Shown: one piece after another, positions 1 through 9,667 of the stretch
Layout: the number at the start of each line of letters is the position of its first letter
Position numbering within the stretch: the stretch's first letter is position 1
Assembly (NCBI RefSeq): GCF_011806405.1
Contig: NZ_JAATOW010000004.1
Span: forward strand, 1-64,000
DNA from: Pseudooceanicola sp. HF7
GTDB taxonomy: Bacteria > Pseudomonadota > Alphaproteobacteria > Rhodobacterales > Rhodobacteraceae
Direction of reading: 5' to 3'
DNA: 64,000 bases
The notes under the pieces: model-generated
Databases searched by the model: none
Seen by the model: the letters and a program-made list of their open reading frames with translations, nothing else
Told to the model about the DNA's origin: nothing
Position numbers and translations under genes: made by a program

Positions 1-211
1 CCCCATACGGACCGCACTGTTCGATCAGGCCAATCCGCCCGACTCCCCGCGCACGCAGGCGGTCATGCAAGCCATCCCCGTCAAGCGCATCGGCACCCCA
101 GAGGACGTGGCCCATTCGGTGAGCTTCCTGCTGGATGACCGCGCGGGCTTCGTGACCGGCCAGGTCGTGCCGGTCTGCGGGGGCATGACAGTTGGCTCCG
201 GCAGCGCCTGA
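1..211 (+). CDS. SDR-family oxidoreductase, C-terminal part
   Basis: This is the 3' end of a short-chain dehydrogenase/reductase whose start lies outside the window; the reading frame begins at base 2 and 69 residues are visible. The motif RIGTPEDVAHSVSFLLDD followed by GFVTGQVVPVCGG is the classical SDR C-terminal block, in which the VTG segment closes the nucleotide-binding domain. The catalytic YxxxK and glycine-rich motifs are not in view, so the substrate cannot be inferred. It converges on rhaK with only 6 bases between the two stop codons. A sugar-related dehydrogenase is possible from the neighbourhood, but this is inference only. Confidence 0.9.
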   Translation, partial: PIRTALFDQANPPDSPRTQAVMQAIPVKRIGTPEDVAHSVSFLLDDRAGFVTGQVVPVCGGMTVGSGSA

Positions 212-217
212 AGCGGC

Positions 218-1594
218 TCACCCTAGGGCCAGCTCGGACACCTCGGCCTGCCAGTCTGCGGCATAGGCCCTGAGCGCCGCGGCATCCCGTGGCGCGACCG
301 GGCGGGTGCGCGGGGCCACCTGCGCCTCTGAAAAGAGCATGGCCGCCCCCGTGCTGGTGCCCGTGGCAGAGGTCGACAGTTCCACCCCTTCCGGCGAAAG
401 GGCGGCAAGCATTTCCGTGTAAGTCGCGTTGGCCGCAAAGGGCCCCTCGAGGATAACCGGCCCGGCCGCGCCGGTCAGGTCCAGACAGGTGCGGGTCATC
501 AAAGCCAGGTACCAGGACAGCGCCGCCATGCGCTGCGCGTCATTTGCAGGCTGCCGCGTCCAGCAATGGCGACGCCCGGGAAAGGGCCCGGATTCCGGAA
601 CCACAGAGGGCATCAGCATCACGCCATCGCGCAAAACGGCCTTCAGGTCTTCGTCCGTGGGCGTTGCGGTGCAGCCCTGCCGGATCACCTCGTAAGCGCG
701 TCCGCCCATGTAGCGGGCAGAGGGCACGGGCTGGCCAAGCGCGTTGACATTGACCAGCGTGTCGCGCGCGGCCGACAGGTGCGGGGTCTCTCCGCCGATG
801 GACATGGCCACCAGCCATGTGCCTGTGGACACGACGGAAAAGGCCCCCTGCCGCCCGGCTAGATGCGGAAAGAGAGAGGCATTGCTGTCATGGATGCCGC
901 AGAGCACCGGCGTATCGGGGGTCAGCCCGGTCGCCGCGCAGACGGCGGGCGTGACCGTGCCAAGCACATCGCCGGATTTGCGCGGCTCCGGGATCTTGCC
1001 CGCCAGCCCAAGGGCTTCGACCAGCGATGAAAACCGCCCTTCCTGCGGAGCCCAGAGATCGGTGTGGCACCCAAGAGAGGTCACATCCGTGGCGAAACGC
1101 CCGGTCAGCCGATATCCCCAGTACTGCGGATAGGTCACCACATGGGCGGTGCGCTCTGCCAGGCCCGGATCCTGGCGGAACTGCCAGAAAAGCTGCGCGC
1201 CCAGGTTCAGCCCCATCGCCAGGCGTGGAGAGCCGGTCTCCGCGAAATCGGGGCGGATCGCGTCATATGCACCCGCCAGGCTGTCCGGGCCGTCATGTTC
1301 ATAATCCAGCATCGGCGCAGCCAGCTCGCCCGCCGCGTCCAGCAGCACCGCGGATGCCCCATGGGTCGTGACGGAAATCCCGTCGATCCCGTGACTGGCC
1401 TGAAAGCTCTTCAAGGCTTCCAGGAAGAATGCCCAATGCCCCTCAAGATCGAAATGCGGCCAGGGCGGGCCCGCCAGCACGCGATTGGGGCGGGTGACCA
1501 CGGCCAGTTCCTGAAGCGTGGCGGCATCGACAAGGGCAAGCTTTGCATTGGTCTTGCCCACGTCGATGACGGCGATATGGCGGATCCTGGTCAT
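218..1594 (-). CDS. rhaK: L-rhamnulose kinase, FGGY family (RhaK)
   Basis: A 458-residue FGGY-family carbohydrate kinase, predicted to phosphorylate L-rhamnulose to L-rhamnulose-1-phosphate in the cytoplasm. The N-terminal phosphate-binding motif [15 protein letters not shown] (about residues 9-23), the central [13 protein letters not shown] block and the STGTW segment fit the family, and the length is normal. It is the last gene of rhaRSTPQUK; its start codon overlaps the rhaU stop as ATGA (1591-1594), indicating translational coupling. In Rhizobium leguminosarum the same gene order is known and RhaK activity is needed for rhamnose uptake by the cognate ABC transporter. The rhamnulose assignment comes from context, since FGGY kinases cannot be told apart by motifs alone. 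Confidence 0.9.
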   Translation of the reverse strand: MTRIRHIAVIDVGKTNAKLALVDAATLQELAVVTRPNRVLAGPPWPHFDLEGHWAFFLEALKSFQASHGIDGISVTTHGASAVLLDAAGELAAPMLDYEHDGPDSLAGAYDAIRPDFAETGSPRLAMGLNLGAQLFWQFRQDPGLAERTAHVVTYPQYWGYRLTGRFATDVTSLGCHTDLWAPQEGRFSSLVEALGLAGKIPEPRKSGDVLGTVTPAVCAATGLTPDTPVLCGIHDSNASLFPHLAGRQGAFSVVSTGTWLVAMSIGGETPHLSAARDTLVNVNALGQPVPSARYMGGRAYEVIRQGCTATPTDEDLKAVLRDGVMLMPSVVPESGPFPGRRHCWTRQPANDAQRMAALSWYLALMTRTCLDLTGAAGPVILEGPFAANATYTEMLAALSPEGVELSTSATGTSTGAAMLFSEAQVAPRTRPVAPRDAAALRAYAADWQAEVSELALG

Positions 1595-1905
1595 GGCAGG
1601 TGAAACACCGTTTCCAGCGTTTTCGCCACGGGCTCGTTATCGGGGTGTACCTCCATGATATCGGCCATGTGGGCCCACCAGCGCTGCATCACCGGATGCT
1701 CCGGAAGGGCGTCCATGCCGTGATCCTTGCGCCGCCAAAGCACGCCGAAAAGAAGCCGCGTCTCCGCGTCGTAGTGGATCGAGTAATCCTCTACCCCGGC
1801 GTCCTTCAATAGCGCCACCAGCTCTGGCCAGATCTCGTCATGGCGGCGGCGGTATTCCTCAAGGCAGCCCGGGTGCAGGACCATGCGAAAAGCGTGTTTT
1901 TCCAT
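1591..1905 (-). CDS. rhaU: L-rhamnose mutarotase (RhaU)
   Basis: A 104-residue protein of the YiiL/RhaM mutarotase family, which interconverts alpha and beta anomers of L-rhamnose so that the isomerase receives the right form. The N-terminal block [20 protein letters not shown] and the later VEDYSIHYD and WRRKD segments are typical of this dimeric ferredoxin-like family, and the length matches (about 104 residues). It starts 14 bases after rhaQ and overlaps rhaK by four bases, so it is an internal operon gene. No oddities were seen. Confidence 0.92.
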   Translation of the reverse strand: MEKHAFRMVLHPGCLEEYRRRHDEIWPELVALLKDAGVEDYSIHYDAETRLLFGVLWRRKDHGMDALPEHPVMQRWWAHMADIMEVHPDNEPVAKTLETVFHLP

Positions 1906-1919
1906 TGTCCGACTCTCCT

Positions 1920-2918
1920 TCAGCGCCGCATGAGCTTCCAGAGCCGCGGCAGCGCCACGACCCCGATGAGCAGCATGCCGATGAAGATCGACATGACGAT
2001 GCCGGGCACGTTCAGCAGCCCCAGCCCGAAGGTCACCAGCCCCATGACGAAGGCCGCGATCACCACGCCGGGGATCGAACCGGATCCCCCTAGGATGTTC
2101 ACGCCACCAAGCACAACCATGGTGACCACCTCAAGCTCCATCCCCGATGCGATGGACGGGCGCGTGGAGCCAAGACGAGAGGTCAGGCAAACCGCCGCCA
2201 GCCCGGACATGAGGCCCGTCAGCAAAAACAGGATGAACTTCACCCGCCCCACCCGGATGCCAGAGAACAGCGCGCCGGTGGCATTGTTGCCCACGGCATA
2301 GACCGCGCGGCCGAAGTTGGTCCGGTGCAGCACGATGGCATAGATGACCGCCAGCAGCGCAAAGATCACCAGCTCGACAGAGATCACCCAGAAGGCATAG
2401 CCCTGCCCGAAAAAGGCAAAGCTGTCCGGGTAGCCCCGAAAGGCGCCATCGCCCAGCACGATGTAGGAGATACCGCGAAACAGGCTCATGGTGCCGATGG
2501 TCGCCACGATGGAGGGCAGGCCCAGGCGTGTGACCAGGAAGCCGTTGAAACCGCCGCAGGCCAGGCCCGTCAGCAGGCCCACCAGCACGATCACCGGGGT
2601 GCCCGCGCCCGCCTGCATCACCACGCCCATGGCCGTGGAGGCCAGCGCGATGATCGAGGCGACGGAAAGGTCAATCTCTCCGGCGATGATCAGCAGGGCC
2701 ATGGCGAAGGCGATCATCGCCTTTTCGGTGAAGTTGAAGGTTGCGTCGCTCAGGTTCCAGGCGTCCAGGAAGTAGGGCGAGGCGAAGCTGTTCAGGACAA
2801 AGATGCCGATCGCGACCAGCAGCAGAAGGCTTTCCCAGCTTTTCAGCGCCTTCTGCGCCGGTGTGGCCAGCTGATCGGGAATGCGGCGTCCGGTTCCCGT
2901 GCTCTCGGTCATGCTCAT
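1920..2918 (-). CDS. rhaQ: Rhamnose ABC transporter permease (RhaQ)
   Basis: A 332-residue inner-membrane permease of the ribose/xylose (RbsC, CUT2) class. The start was set at 2918, where ATG overlaps the rhaP stop as ATGA; the frame is open further upstream, but that part only shadows rhaP. About eight to ten hydrophobic segments follow a short polar N-terminus, and the conserved [10 protein letters not shown] motif sits after the third hydrophobic segment, with [11 protein letters not shown] near the C-terminus. It should pair with RhaP as a heterodimeric channel energised by RhaT. The gene is followed 14 bases later by rhaU. Confidence 0.9.
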   Translation of the reverse strand: MSMTESTGTGRRIPDQLATPAQKALKSWESLLLLVAIGIFVLNSFASPYFLDAWNLSDATFNFTEKAMIAFAMALLIIAGEIDLSVASIIALASTAMGVVMQAGAGTPVIVLVGLLTGLACGGFNGFLVTRLGLPSIVATIGTMSLFRGISYIVLGDGAFRGYPDSFAFFGQGYAFWVISVELVIFALLAVIYAIVLHRTNFGRAVYAVGNNATGALFSGIRVGRVKFILFLLTGLMSGLAAVCLTSRLGSTRPSIASGMELEVVTMVVLGGVNILGGSGSIPGVVIAAFVMGLVTFGLGLLNVPGIVMSIFIGMLLIGVVALPRLWKLMRR

Positions 2919-3907
2919 TGCGCCTGCTCCGCGGATTTGAGGATAACGCGGCCCTTGGTCCGGTCGGCCCGCGTGTTGAAGGTGACGGCCAGGATGATCG
3001 CCGCGCCGGAGATGGCCAGCTGCCAGAAAGGAGAGACATCGATCACAGGCAGGGCGTTCTTGATCACGCCAAGGAAAAGCGCGCCCAGGACGGCCCCGCC
3101 CACGGTGCCAAGCCCGCCCGCGATGGAGATGCCCCCGATCACGCAGGCGGCCACCACGTCCAGCTCGAACCCGCCAGCGATATCCACGTAGGCCACGGCG
3201 TAGCGCGCGATCCACAGATAACCGGCCAACCCTGCCAGCATCCCCGAAATCACGAAGGCGATGAACTGGGTCTTGCCGACGTCAATGCCGGTATAGACCG
3301 CGGCGTGGGGATTGCCTCCAACGGCATAGAAACTGCGCCCAAGCGCGGTGCGGGTCATCACCAGCACCATGACACCCGCCATGACGATCGCAATCCAGCT
3401 AAGGACAGGAAGGCCAAGGATGACCTGCCGCGGGAAGCCAGTGAAATGGGCCGACATCTCATGGGAGTTCACCCAGCTGCCGTCCGACAACAGGAAGATG
3501 ATGCCGCGATAGATGGTCATCGTGCCAAGTGTCACCACGATGGGCGGGATGCCGAGCTTCCACACCAGGATGCCGTTGAACGCCCCCATCACGCCGCCCA
3601 GGAAGACGGCCAGCACCAGCGACACGACGATCGGCAGATCCGGGTAGGCGACGTTCAGCATGGCGCAGACCATGCCCGTCAGCGCCAGGTTCGCCGCCAC
3701 CGAAAGGTCGATGCAGCGGGTCAGGATCACCACCATCTGGCCAAGCGCCAGAAGAATCAGCGGCGAGGTGTCGTTGAAGACCGACACCAGGTTGGAGAGG
3801 GCGACGAAGCCTGGGAACCGGGTCGAGATCAGCACCATGACCAGCGCGATGACCGCGACCAGGATCGCCTCTCTCGATTTCAGCAGGGATGTGAGGGAAG
3901 CACTCAT
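2915..3907 (-). CDS. rhaP: Rhamnose ABC transporter permease (RhaP)
   Basis: A 330-residue CUT2-type permease and the partner of RhaQ. The signature RCIDLSVAANLALTGM (the family's GIDLSVG motif) and GGISIAGGLGTVGG are visible, together with the usual series of hydrophobic helices starting at residue 12. The start at 3907 overlaps the rhaT stop (ATGA) and the stop overlaps the rhaQ start (ATGA), so translation of the three membrane/ATPase genes is tightly coupled. The rhamnose specificity is inferred from the locus. Confidence 0.9.
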   Translation of the reverse strand: MSASLTSLLKSREAILVAVIALVMVLISTRFPGFVALSNLVSVFNDTSPLILLALGQMVVILTRCIDLSVAANLALTGMVCAMLNVAYPDLPIVVSLVLAVFLGGVMGAFNGILVWKLGIPPIVVTLGTMTIYRGIIFLLSDGSWVNSHEMSAHFTGFPRQVILGLPVLSWIAIVMAGVMVLVMTRTALGRSFYAVGGNPHAAVYTGIDVGKTQFIAFVISGMLAGLAGYLWIARYAVAYVDIAGGFELDVVAACVIGGISIAGGLGTVGGAVLGALFLGVIKNALPVIDVSPFWQLAISGAAIILAVTFNTRADRTKGRVILKSAEQAQ

Positions 3908-5436
3908 GCCGCGTCCTCCTTCAGGCCGATACCGGCGGCGTGCCGGACCAGGGTTTCGGGGGTCAGCGCATCGCCTTCCAGCTCAGCGGCGATCCGGCCT
4001 TCGCGCATGACGATCACGCGGTCGGCCATGCCCATGATCTCCGGGATCTCGGAACTGACCATGATGACGGAAAGGCCTTCGGCGGCCAGTTCGGACATGA
4101 AGTCATGCACGGCCGCCTTGGAGCCGATGTCGATCCCCTTGGTCGGTTCATCCAGGATGATGACCTTGGGCCGGGTGGCCAGCCACTTGGCAATGACCAC
4201 CTTCTGCTGGTTGCCGCCCGACAGGCTGCCGACATGGGTATCAAGCGAGGCCGCCCGCAGATCGAGCCGCTGGGTATACTTGCGCGCCAGGGCGAATTCC
4301 TCAGCCAGCTGGGTGAAGCCATGCTTCGATGTCTGGCCAAGCGAGGGCAGCGTCACGTTCTGGAAGATCGGCAGGTCCAGGATGGCCCCCTGCCTGCCGC
4401 GATCCTCGGGCACGTAGACGATCCCGGCGTCGATGGCATCGGCGGGCGAGCGGATGATCTTGATGCGATCTTCCAGCCGCACCACGCCCTTCGAGGGTTT
4501 CGTGATACCGATCAGGCTTTGCATGAACTCAGACCGCCCTGCTCCGACAAGGCCGTAGAAGCCCAGGATCTCTCCGCGGCGGAGGGTGAAGTTGATGTCC
4601 TCGAACTCGGTCGGGTGGGAATAGCCCACGACCTTCAGCAGCTCGACCCCCAGCAGGGATTCCCGCTTGGGGAAGATCTGGTCGACGGAGCGGCCGACCA
4701 TCATCTGGACCAGCGCGCCCTCATCGGTGTCCCGCATCAGGCCCGCGCCGACGAACTGCCCGTCGCGGAAGACGGTGTAGCGATCGGCGATGCGGAAGAT
4801 CTCGTCGAACTTGTGAGAGATGAAAAGGATCGCCTTGCCCTGCGCCTTGAGGGTATCGACCAGCTCGTAAAGCTCCTCGATCTCCTTCTGGGACAGGGCG
4901 GCGGTGGGTTCATCCATGATCACGACGCGGGCGTCGATGGACAGCGCACGGGCAATGGCAACCAGGTGGCGCGAGGCAATGCCAAGGTCGCGCAGACGCA
5001 CGCCGGGATCGATCTCTGCCCCAATGGAAGCCAGGATTTCCCCCGCCCTGCGCTTCATGCCAGCCCGGTCGATCATGCCGAAACGGGTGCGCGGCGCATG
5101 GCCGATAAAGATATTCTCCGCCACGGACAGCTCATCGAAGAGCACGGTTTCCTGGTGGATGGCCGTGACGCCGGCATCGGCCGCCGCCTGGGCCGTGGGA
5201 AAGGCCGTGGGCTGCCCGTCGATCAGGATCTGCCCGCCGTCCGGCTGGTAGATGCCCGTCAGGATCTTCACCACGGTGGACTTGCCCGCGCCGTTTTCCC
5301 CGATCAGGGCCGTCACCTCGCCGGGATGCAGCTCAAGCTCCACACCGTCAAGCGCCCGGACGCCGGGGAATTCCTTCACGATACGGTCGAGCGCCAGCAC
5401 AGGTCTCTCTTGGGCGCCATCGGGGGTCTCGGCCAT
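3904..5436 (-). CDS. rhaT: Rhamnose ABC transporter ATP-binding protein (RhaT)
   Basis: A 510-residue tandem-ATPase subunit of the sugar-import (RbsA/MglA) class. The N-terminal half carries Walker A GENGAGKS and Walker B VIMDEPTAAL. The C-terminal half has a degenerate P-loop region (GLVGAGRSE) with intact signature SGGNQQK and Walker B VIILDEPT, as is usual in this family. I chose the ATG at 5436 because a GAGG element lies about five bases upstream; an in-frame ATG at 5463 is possible but lacks a convincing ribosome-binding site. It is separated from rhaS by 81 bases that contain a strong stem-loop. Confidence 0.9.
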   Translation of the reverse strand: MAETPDGAQERPVLALDRIVKEFPGVRALDGVELELHPGEVTALIGENGAGKSTVVKILTGIYQPDGGQILIDGQPTAFPTAQAAADAGVTAIHQETVLFDELSVAENIFIGHAPRTRFGMIDRAGMKRRAGEILASIGAEIDPGVRLRDLGIASRHLVAIARALSIDARVVIMDEPTAALSQKEIEELYELVDTLKAQGKAILFISHKFDEIFRIADRYTVFRDGQFVGAGLMRDTDEGALVQMMVGRSVDQIFPKRESLLGVELLKVVGYSHPTEFEDINFTLRRGEILGFYGLVGAGRSEFMQSLIGITKPSKGVVRLEDRIKIIRSPADAIDAGIVYVPEDRGRQGAILDLPIFQNVTLPSLGQTSKHGFTQLAEEFALARKYTQRLDLRAASLDTHVGSLSGGNQQKVVIAKWLATRPKVIILDEPTKGIDIGSKAAVHDFMSELAAEGLSVIMVSSEIPEIMGMADRVIVMREGRIAAELEGDALTPETLVRHAAGIGLKEDAA

Positions 5437-5471
5437 GGTTGCCTCGCACGGGTCGAAAGTCATTGGGGAAA

Positions 5472-5493
5472 GGGGCGGCCCGCAGGCCGCCCC
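5472..5493 (-). promoter_or_regulatory. Intercistronic stem-loop between rhaS and rhaT
   Basis: A perfect 9-bp GC stem (5472-5480 with 5485-5493) closes a CGCA loop directly after rhaS. There is no T-run in either direction, so it is more likely an mRNA-stabilising or attenuating element than a full terminator. Its placement after the binding-protein gene resembles the known malE-malF arrangement. Confidence 0.6.
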
Positions 5494-5517
5494 GGATCGC
5501 GATCGCGCATCAGGAGA

Positions 5518-6510
5518 TCAGAAGATGTCCTTGAAGTCGTCGATGTTGCTTTCGTCGTAGACGAAGGGATCGGCCATGGCGGCAGCGCCGGTTTCGTCCA
5601 GGGTCACTTCACCCATGCGCCCGATCGGGATCACGGTGCCCTCACCCACTTCGGCATCCGCGTTGGCGGCCAGGAAATGCGCCATCATCGTCGCGGAGTA
5701 GCCCAGGTCGATCGGGTTCCAGATTGCAAAGGACTTCGACGCGCCGCTTTCGATGGCCCCGGCCATCTCGGACGGCAGGCCCAGGCCGGTGACGTTCACC
5801 TCGCCGACCTTGCCCGCATCCACCACGGCCTGCGCCGCAGCCACGATGCCGACGGAAGTGGGCGCAATGATCGCATCCAGCTCCGGGTAGCTTTGCATCA
5901 GGCCGGTGGCCTCACGGTAGGATTTGTCCGCCAGGTCATCGCCGTAGACGGTGCCCACAACCTCGATGCCGGGGTAGTCCGGCAGCACCTTGGTCATCTC
6001 CTCGATCCAGATGTTCTGGTTGGTGGAGGTGGTGGTGGCCGACAGCACGGCCACTTCGCCGCCGTCGGGCAGCTCATCGGCGGCCAGCTTGATGATCATG
6101 TTGCCGATCAGCTCGTTGGACGAGGGGTTCAGGTGCGCCATGCGCCCGTCTTCCGCCACGCCGGAATCCCAGGAGATCACGGTGATCCCACGCTGCATCG
6201 CCTTCTTCAGCGTCGGCACCAGCGCATCGGTGTCATTGGCAGAGATCGCGATCGCGTCGACCCGCTGGGCGATCAGCGAGTTGATCACCTCGATCTGGCC
6301 TTCGGCGGTGGTGTCGGTGGGGCCGGTGTAGATGATCTCTACATCGCCCAGCTCTTCCGCGGCTTCCTCTGCGCCTTTCGCGGCAGCTTCGAAGAAACCG
6401 ATGCCAAGCGCCTTCACGACCAGCGCGATGCGCATGTCATCGGCGGCGGCGGCATTGGCGAACAGACCCGTGGCAATCGCCACGCTGGTCATCAATCTGG
6501 ACAGTTTCAT
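5518..6510 (-). CDS. rhaS: Rhamnose ABC transporter substrate-binding protein (RhaS)
   Basis: A 330-residue periplasmic sugar-binding protein of the ribose-binding (PBP1) fold. Residues 1-23 form a Sec signal peptide ending in NAAAA-DD. The mature protein starts with the typical DMRIALVVKALGIGFFEAAAKGAEEAA strand-helix unit (read in two parts, DMRIALVVKALGIGFF and EAAAKGAEEAA), followed by INSLIAQRVDAIAISAND. A GGAGG ribosome-binding site lies just before the ATG. It is the second gene of the operon, 50 bases after rhaR, and delivers rhamnose to RhaPQT. The substrate is inferred from the whole locus. Confidence 0.92.
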   Translation of the reverse strand: MKLSRLMTSVAIATGLFANAAAADDMRIALVVKALGIGFFEAAAKGAEEAAEELGDVEIIYTGPTDTTAEGQIEVINSLIAQRVDAIAISANDTDALVPTLKKAMQRGITVISWDSGVAEDGRMAHLNPSSNELIGNMIIKLAADELPDGGEVAVLSATTTSTNQNIWIEEMTKVLPDYPGIEVVGTVYGDDLADKSYREATGLMQSYPELDAIIAPTSVGIVAAAQAVVDAGKVGEVNVTGLGLPSEMAGAIESGASKSFAIWNPIDLGYSATMMAHFLAANADAEVGEGTVIPIGRMGEVTLDETGAAAMADPFVYDESNIDDFKDIF

Positions 6511-6560
6511 GGTACTCCTCCCTGAATACGGTATCCCGAGTTATCTCCTCCACCCCGATC

Positions 6561-7364
6561 TCACGGGGCAGCTGCGTCCTGTTTCGCGGCGCTCGGGTGC
6601 GCCACGATCAGCTTCACGCCTGCCGTTTCCAGCATGGCGGCGTCACGGTCGCTGATCCCGTCATCGGTGATCAGCACATCGATCCGGTCCAGCGCGCAAA
6701 GCACCAGGCTAGAGCGAATGTCGAATTTCGAGGAATCGACCAGCAGGATCAGCTCATCCGCTTGCCCGATCAGCTTCTGTTCGGCCTGGATCAGCAGCGG
6801 GTCTGCCTCCATCAAGCCCAGTGGCCCCACGCCCTGCGCGCCCATGAACATGCGGCGGGCGTAGAAATTGCGGGTCACGTCGTTGTCGAAGGGGGACAGC
6901 ACGATGTTCTGTTCGCGGTAGATCACCCCGCCAGAGATCAGCACCGTGTTCTTGGAATGCTTCAACAGGTGTTCTGCGATGGGAAAGGAGTTGGTGAAGA
7001 CCTGGCAGCGCCGGCTGGCCAGCGGATGCACCATCTGGAAGGTGGTCGTGCCGCCGTTGATGATGATCGGCTCACCATCCTCGCACAGCTCCACCGCCGC
7101 GCGCGCAATTGCCTGCTTCTGAGCGATCCTGATCGTTTCGTTCACAGAGAAGGGCCGCCCGGCAAGGCCGGGGAAGTTCGCGGGCTGCAAGGCCTCGGCC
7201 CCGCCACGCACCCGGCGCAGCCTCTTCTGCACGTGAAGCGCGGCGATATCCCGACGGATCGTCGCCTCTGAAGCGCCTGTGAGCGCACAGAGATCCACCA
7301 CCGTCACGACGGGCCGGTCCTGGACCGCGGATAGGATGATTCTGTGGCGTTCTTTCTCGTGCAT
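6561..7364 (-). CDS. rhaR: DeoR-family transcriptional regulator of rhamnose genes (RhaR)
   Basis: A 267-residue DeoR-type repressor: an N-terminal winged helix-turn-helix (TGASEATIRRDIAAL, about residues 28-42) followed by a sugar-phosphate-sensing DeoRC domain with IINGGTTTFQM and the GGVIYRE segment. It is the first gene of the rhaRSTPQUK transcript and lies next to the divergent rhaDI promoter, as in Rhizobium leguminosarum, where RhaR represses the locus. A GGGAGGG ribosome-binding site precedes the ATG. The likely inducer is a phosphorylated pathway intermediate, as usual for this family. Likely operators lie immediately upstream (7401-7481). Confidence 0.92.
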   Translation of the reverse strand: MHEKERHRIILSAVQDRPVVTVVDLCALTGASEATIRRDIAALHVQKRLRRVRGGAEALQPANFPGLAGRPFSVNETIRIAQKQAIARAAVELCEDGEPIIINGGTTTFQMVHPLASRRCQVFTNSFPIAEHLLKHSKNTVLISGGVIYREQNIVLSPFDNDVTRNFYARRMFMGAQGVGPLGLMEADPLLIQAEQKLIGQADELILLVDSSKFDIRSSLVLCALDRIDVLITDDGISDRDAAMLETAGVKLIVAHPSAAKQDAAAP

Positions 7365-7400
7365 ATTGCCCTCCCTGTGGCTGGAGCGTCGCGCAAAACT

Positions 7401-7481
7401 TCAATCATTGTCAATCATATTTTGCCATTCCGATCATTATGCAGGTGCAGCATGATCGAATTTGATCGAATCTGATTGACA
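7401..7481. promoter_or_regulatory. Divergent rhaR / rhaDI operator-promoter array
   Basis: The 189-base intergenic space holds two opposed sets of TGATYGA-like half-sites. TCAATCAT occurs at 7401 and 7411 with a related CGATCATT at 7431; TGATCGAA occurs at 7453 and 7463 with TGATTGAC at 7473. Spacing within each set is 10 or 20 bases, that is, in helical phase. A TTGACA hexamer that could serve as -35 is built into each side (7476-7481 for rhaD; complement 7409-7414 for rhaR). No good -10 hexamer was recognised. Binding by RhaR is inferred. Confidence 0.7.
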
Positions 7482-7553
7482 TTCTGGCGCACGCCCGGCA
7501 GGCTCTCGATGTAACCGACCCTTTATCAAGGTACGACCGGGAGGAGCACATCC

Positions 7554-9662
7554 ATGACGACCGTCGATAAAAAGCTGCATACGCGGCTCCAGTCCCTGTG
7601 GGATGACACCAAGGCCCAGAGCATGAGCGAGCCGGAGAAGCTGCTCTATCGCTCGAACCTCCTGGGCTCGGACAAGCGCGTGACCAACTACGGCGGCGGC
7701 AACACATCTGCCAAGGCGATGGAGGTCGATCCCCTGACCGGCAAGGAGGTCGAAGTGCTCTGGGTCAAGGGGTCCGGCGGCGACGTGGGCACCATCAAGA
7801 TGGACGGTTTCGCGACGCTCTACATGGAAAAGCTTGAAGCGCTGAAGGGCAAGTACCGCGGCGTGGAATTCGAGGATGAGATGGTCGGCTACCTGCCCCA
7901 CTGCACCTTCAACCTGAACAGCCGCGCGGCCAGCATCGACACGCCGCTTCATGCCTATGTGCCGAAGAAACACGTCGATCACATGCACCCCGACGCGATC
8001 ATCGCCATCGCCGCCTCCAAGAACTCCAAGGAGCTGACGGCAGAGATCTTCGGCGATGACATCGGCTGGCTGCCCTGGAAGAAGCCGGGCTACGAACTGG
8101 GCCTCTGGCTGGAAGACTTCTGCGTCAAGAACCCCGATGCCAAGGGCGTAGTGCTGGAATCCCACGGGTTGTTCACCTGGGATGACGACGCCAAGGCCTG
8201 CTATGAGCTGACGCTGGCGACGATCAACAAGGCCATCGAATACTTCGAGGAAAAGACCAAGGGCGTTCCGGCCTTCGGCGGCGCGGTCCATACCTCCCTC
8301 CCCGCAGAAGAGCGCAAATCCGTCGCCTCCCGCCTGATGCCCGCGATCCGCGGCTTCGTCTCGGGCAACCAACACATGGTCGGTCACTTCGAAGACAGCG
8401 ATACTGTGCTGGAGTTCGTCAACTCCGCCAAGATGGAGCCCCTCGCCGCCCTCGGCACCTCCTGCCCCGACCACTTCCTGCGCACCAAGATCCGCCCCCT
8501 GGTCGTCGCCTTCGACCCCGCCAAGGGCAACCTTGAAGAGGTCCTTAACGGCCTGGCCGACCAGGTCGCGGCCTACCGAGAGGATTACGCTGCCTACTAT
8601 GAGCGCTGCAAGCATGACGACAGCCCCGCGATCCGCGACCCCAACGCGGTGGTCTACCTGGTCCCCGGTGTCGGCATGATCACCTTCGCCAAGGACAAGG
8701 CCACAGCGCGGATCTCGGGCGAATTCTACGTCAACGCGATCAACGTGATGCGCGGCGCCTCCTCGGTCAGCGACTATGTCGGCCTGCCCGAACAGGAAGC
8801 CTTCGATATCGAATACTGGCTGCTCGAAGAGGCGAAGCTGCAACGCATGCCCAAGCCCAAGTCCCTGGCCGGCCAGGTCGCCCTGGTCACCGGCGGCGCC
8901 GGCGGCATCGGCGCGGCCACGGTGGAACGCTACCTCTCCGAAGGCGCCTGCGTGGTGCTGGCCGATATTGCCGAGGATGCGCTGGCCTCCACCGCCGACG
9001 CCCTTGCGGCGCGCTATTCCAAGGATGTCGTGCGCACGGTCACCATGAACGTCACCAGCGAAGAGGCAGTCGATGCCGCCTTCACCGCCGCTGCGGTGGA
9101 GTTCGGCGGCGTGGATATCCTGGTCTCCAACGCCGGCATCGCCTCTTCCGCCCCGATCGAGGAAACCTCGCTCGAGCTCTGGAACAAGAACATGTCGATC
9201 CTGTCGACGGGCTATTTCCTGGTCTCCCGCGCGGCCTTCAAGCTGATGCGCTTGCAGGGCATCGGCGGCGCGGTGGTCTTCGTGGCCTCCAAGAACGGCC
9301 TCGCGGCCAGCCCCAATGCCTCGGCCTATTGCACCGCCAAGGCGTCGGAGATCCACCTGGCCCGTTGCCTGGCGCTGGAAGGCGCCGAAGCCGGCATTCG
9401 CGTCAACGTGGTGAACCCGGACGCGGTCCTGCGCGGCTCCAAGATCTGGGAAGGCGAATGGCTGGACCAGCGCGCCTCCACCTACGGCACGGACAAGGAA
9501 GGCCTGGAGGAGATGTATCGCAACCGCTCCATGCTGAAACGCTCCGTCCTGCCCGAGGACATCGCCGAGGCCGCCTATTTCTTCGCGTCGGAGAAATCGG
9601 CGAAATCCACCGGCAATATCCTCAACGTGGACGCCGGCAACGTTCAGGCCTTCACGCGCTGA
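7554..9662 (+). CDS. rhaD: Bifunctional rhamnulose-1-phosphate aldolase / short-chain dehydrogenase (RhaD)
   Basis: A 702-residue two-domain enzyme. Residues up to about 430 form a class II aldolase/adducin domain, including SHGLFTWDDDAKACYE; the C-terminal part is an SDR domain with the nucleotide motif VTGGAGGIGAATVERYL (from about residue 442) and the catalytic SAYCTAKAS. It cleaves L-rhamnulose-1-phosphate to DHAP and L-lactaldehyde and is expected to oxidise the lactaldehyde to lactate. The fusion is the usual form in Rhizobiales, Rhodobacterales and Bacillus. It is divergent from rhaR and followed by rhaI; a GGGAGGA ribosome-binding site precedes the ATG. Confidence 0.95.
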   Translation: MTTVDKKLHTRLQSLWDDTKAQSMSEPEKLLYRSNLLGSDKRVTNYGGGNTSAKAMEVDPLTGKEVEVLWVKGSGGDVGTIKMDGFATLYMEKLEALKGKYRGVEFEDEMVGYLPHCTFNLNSRAASIDTPLHAYVPKKHVDHMHPDAIIAIAASKNSKELTAEIFGDDIGWLPWKKPGYELGLWLEDFCVKNPDAKGVVLESHGLFTWDDDAKACYELTLATINKAIEYFEEKTKGVPAFGGAVHTSLPAEERKSVASRLMPAIRGFVSGNQHMVGHFEDSDTVLEFVNSAKMEPLAALGTSCPDHFLRTKIRPLVVAFDPAKGNLEEVLNGLADQVAAYREDYAAYYERCKHDDSPAIRDPNAVVYLVPGVGMITFAKDKATARISGEFYVNAINVMRGASSVSDYVGLPEQEAFDIEYWLLEEAKLQRMPKPKSLAGQVALVTGGAGGIGAATVERYLSEGACVVLADIAEDALASTADALAARYSKDVVRTVTMNVTSEEAVDAAFTAAAVEFGGVDILVSNAGIASSAPIEETSLELWNKNMSILSTGYFLVSRAAFKLMRLQGIGGAVVFVASKNGLAASPNASAYCTAKASEIHLARCLALEGAEAGIRVNVVNPDAVLRGSKIWEGEWLDQRASTYGTDKEGLEEMYRNRSMLKRSVLPEDIAEAAYFFASEKSAKSTGNILNVDAGNVQAFTR

Positions 9663-9667
9663 CCCCG

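Noticed and set aside
4000-6500. Very long open frames on the strand opposite the rha transporter genes
   Set aside because: They are antisense shadows caused by high-GC codon bias; His/Asp/Gly-rich translations show no domains.
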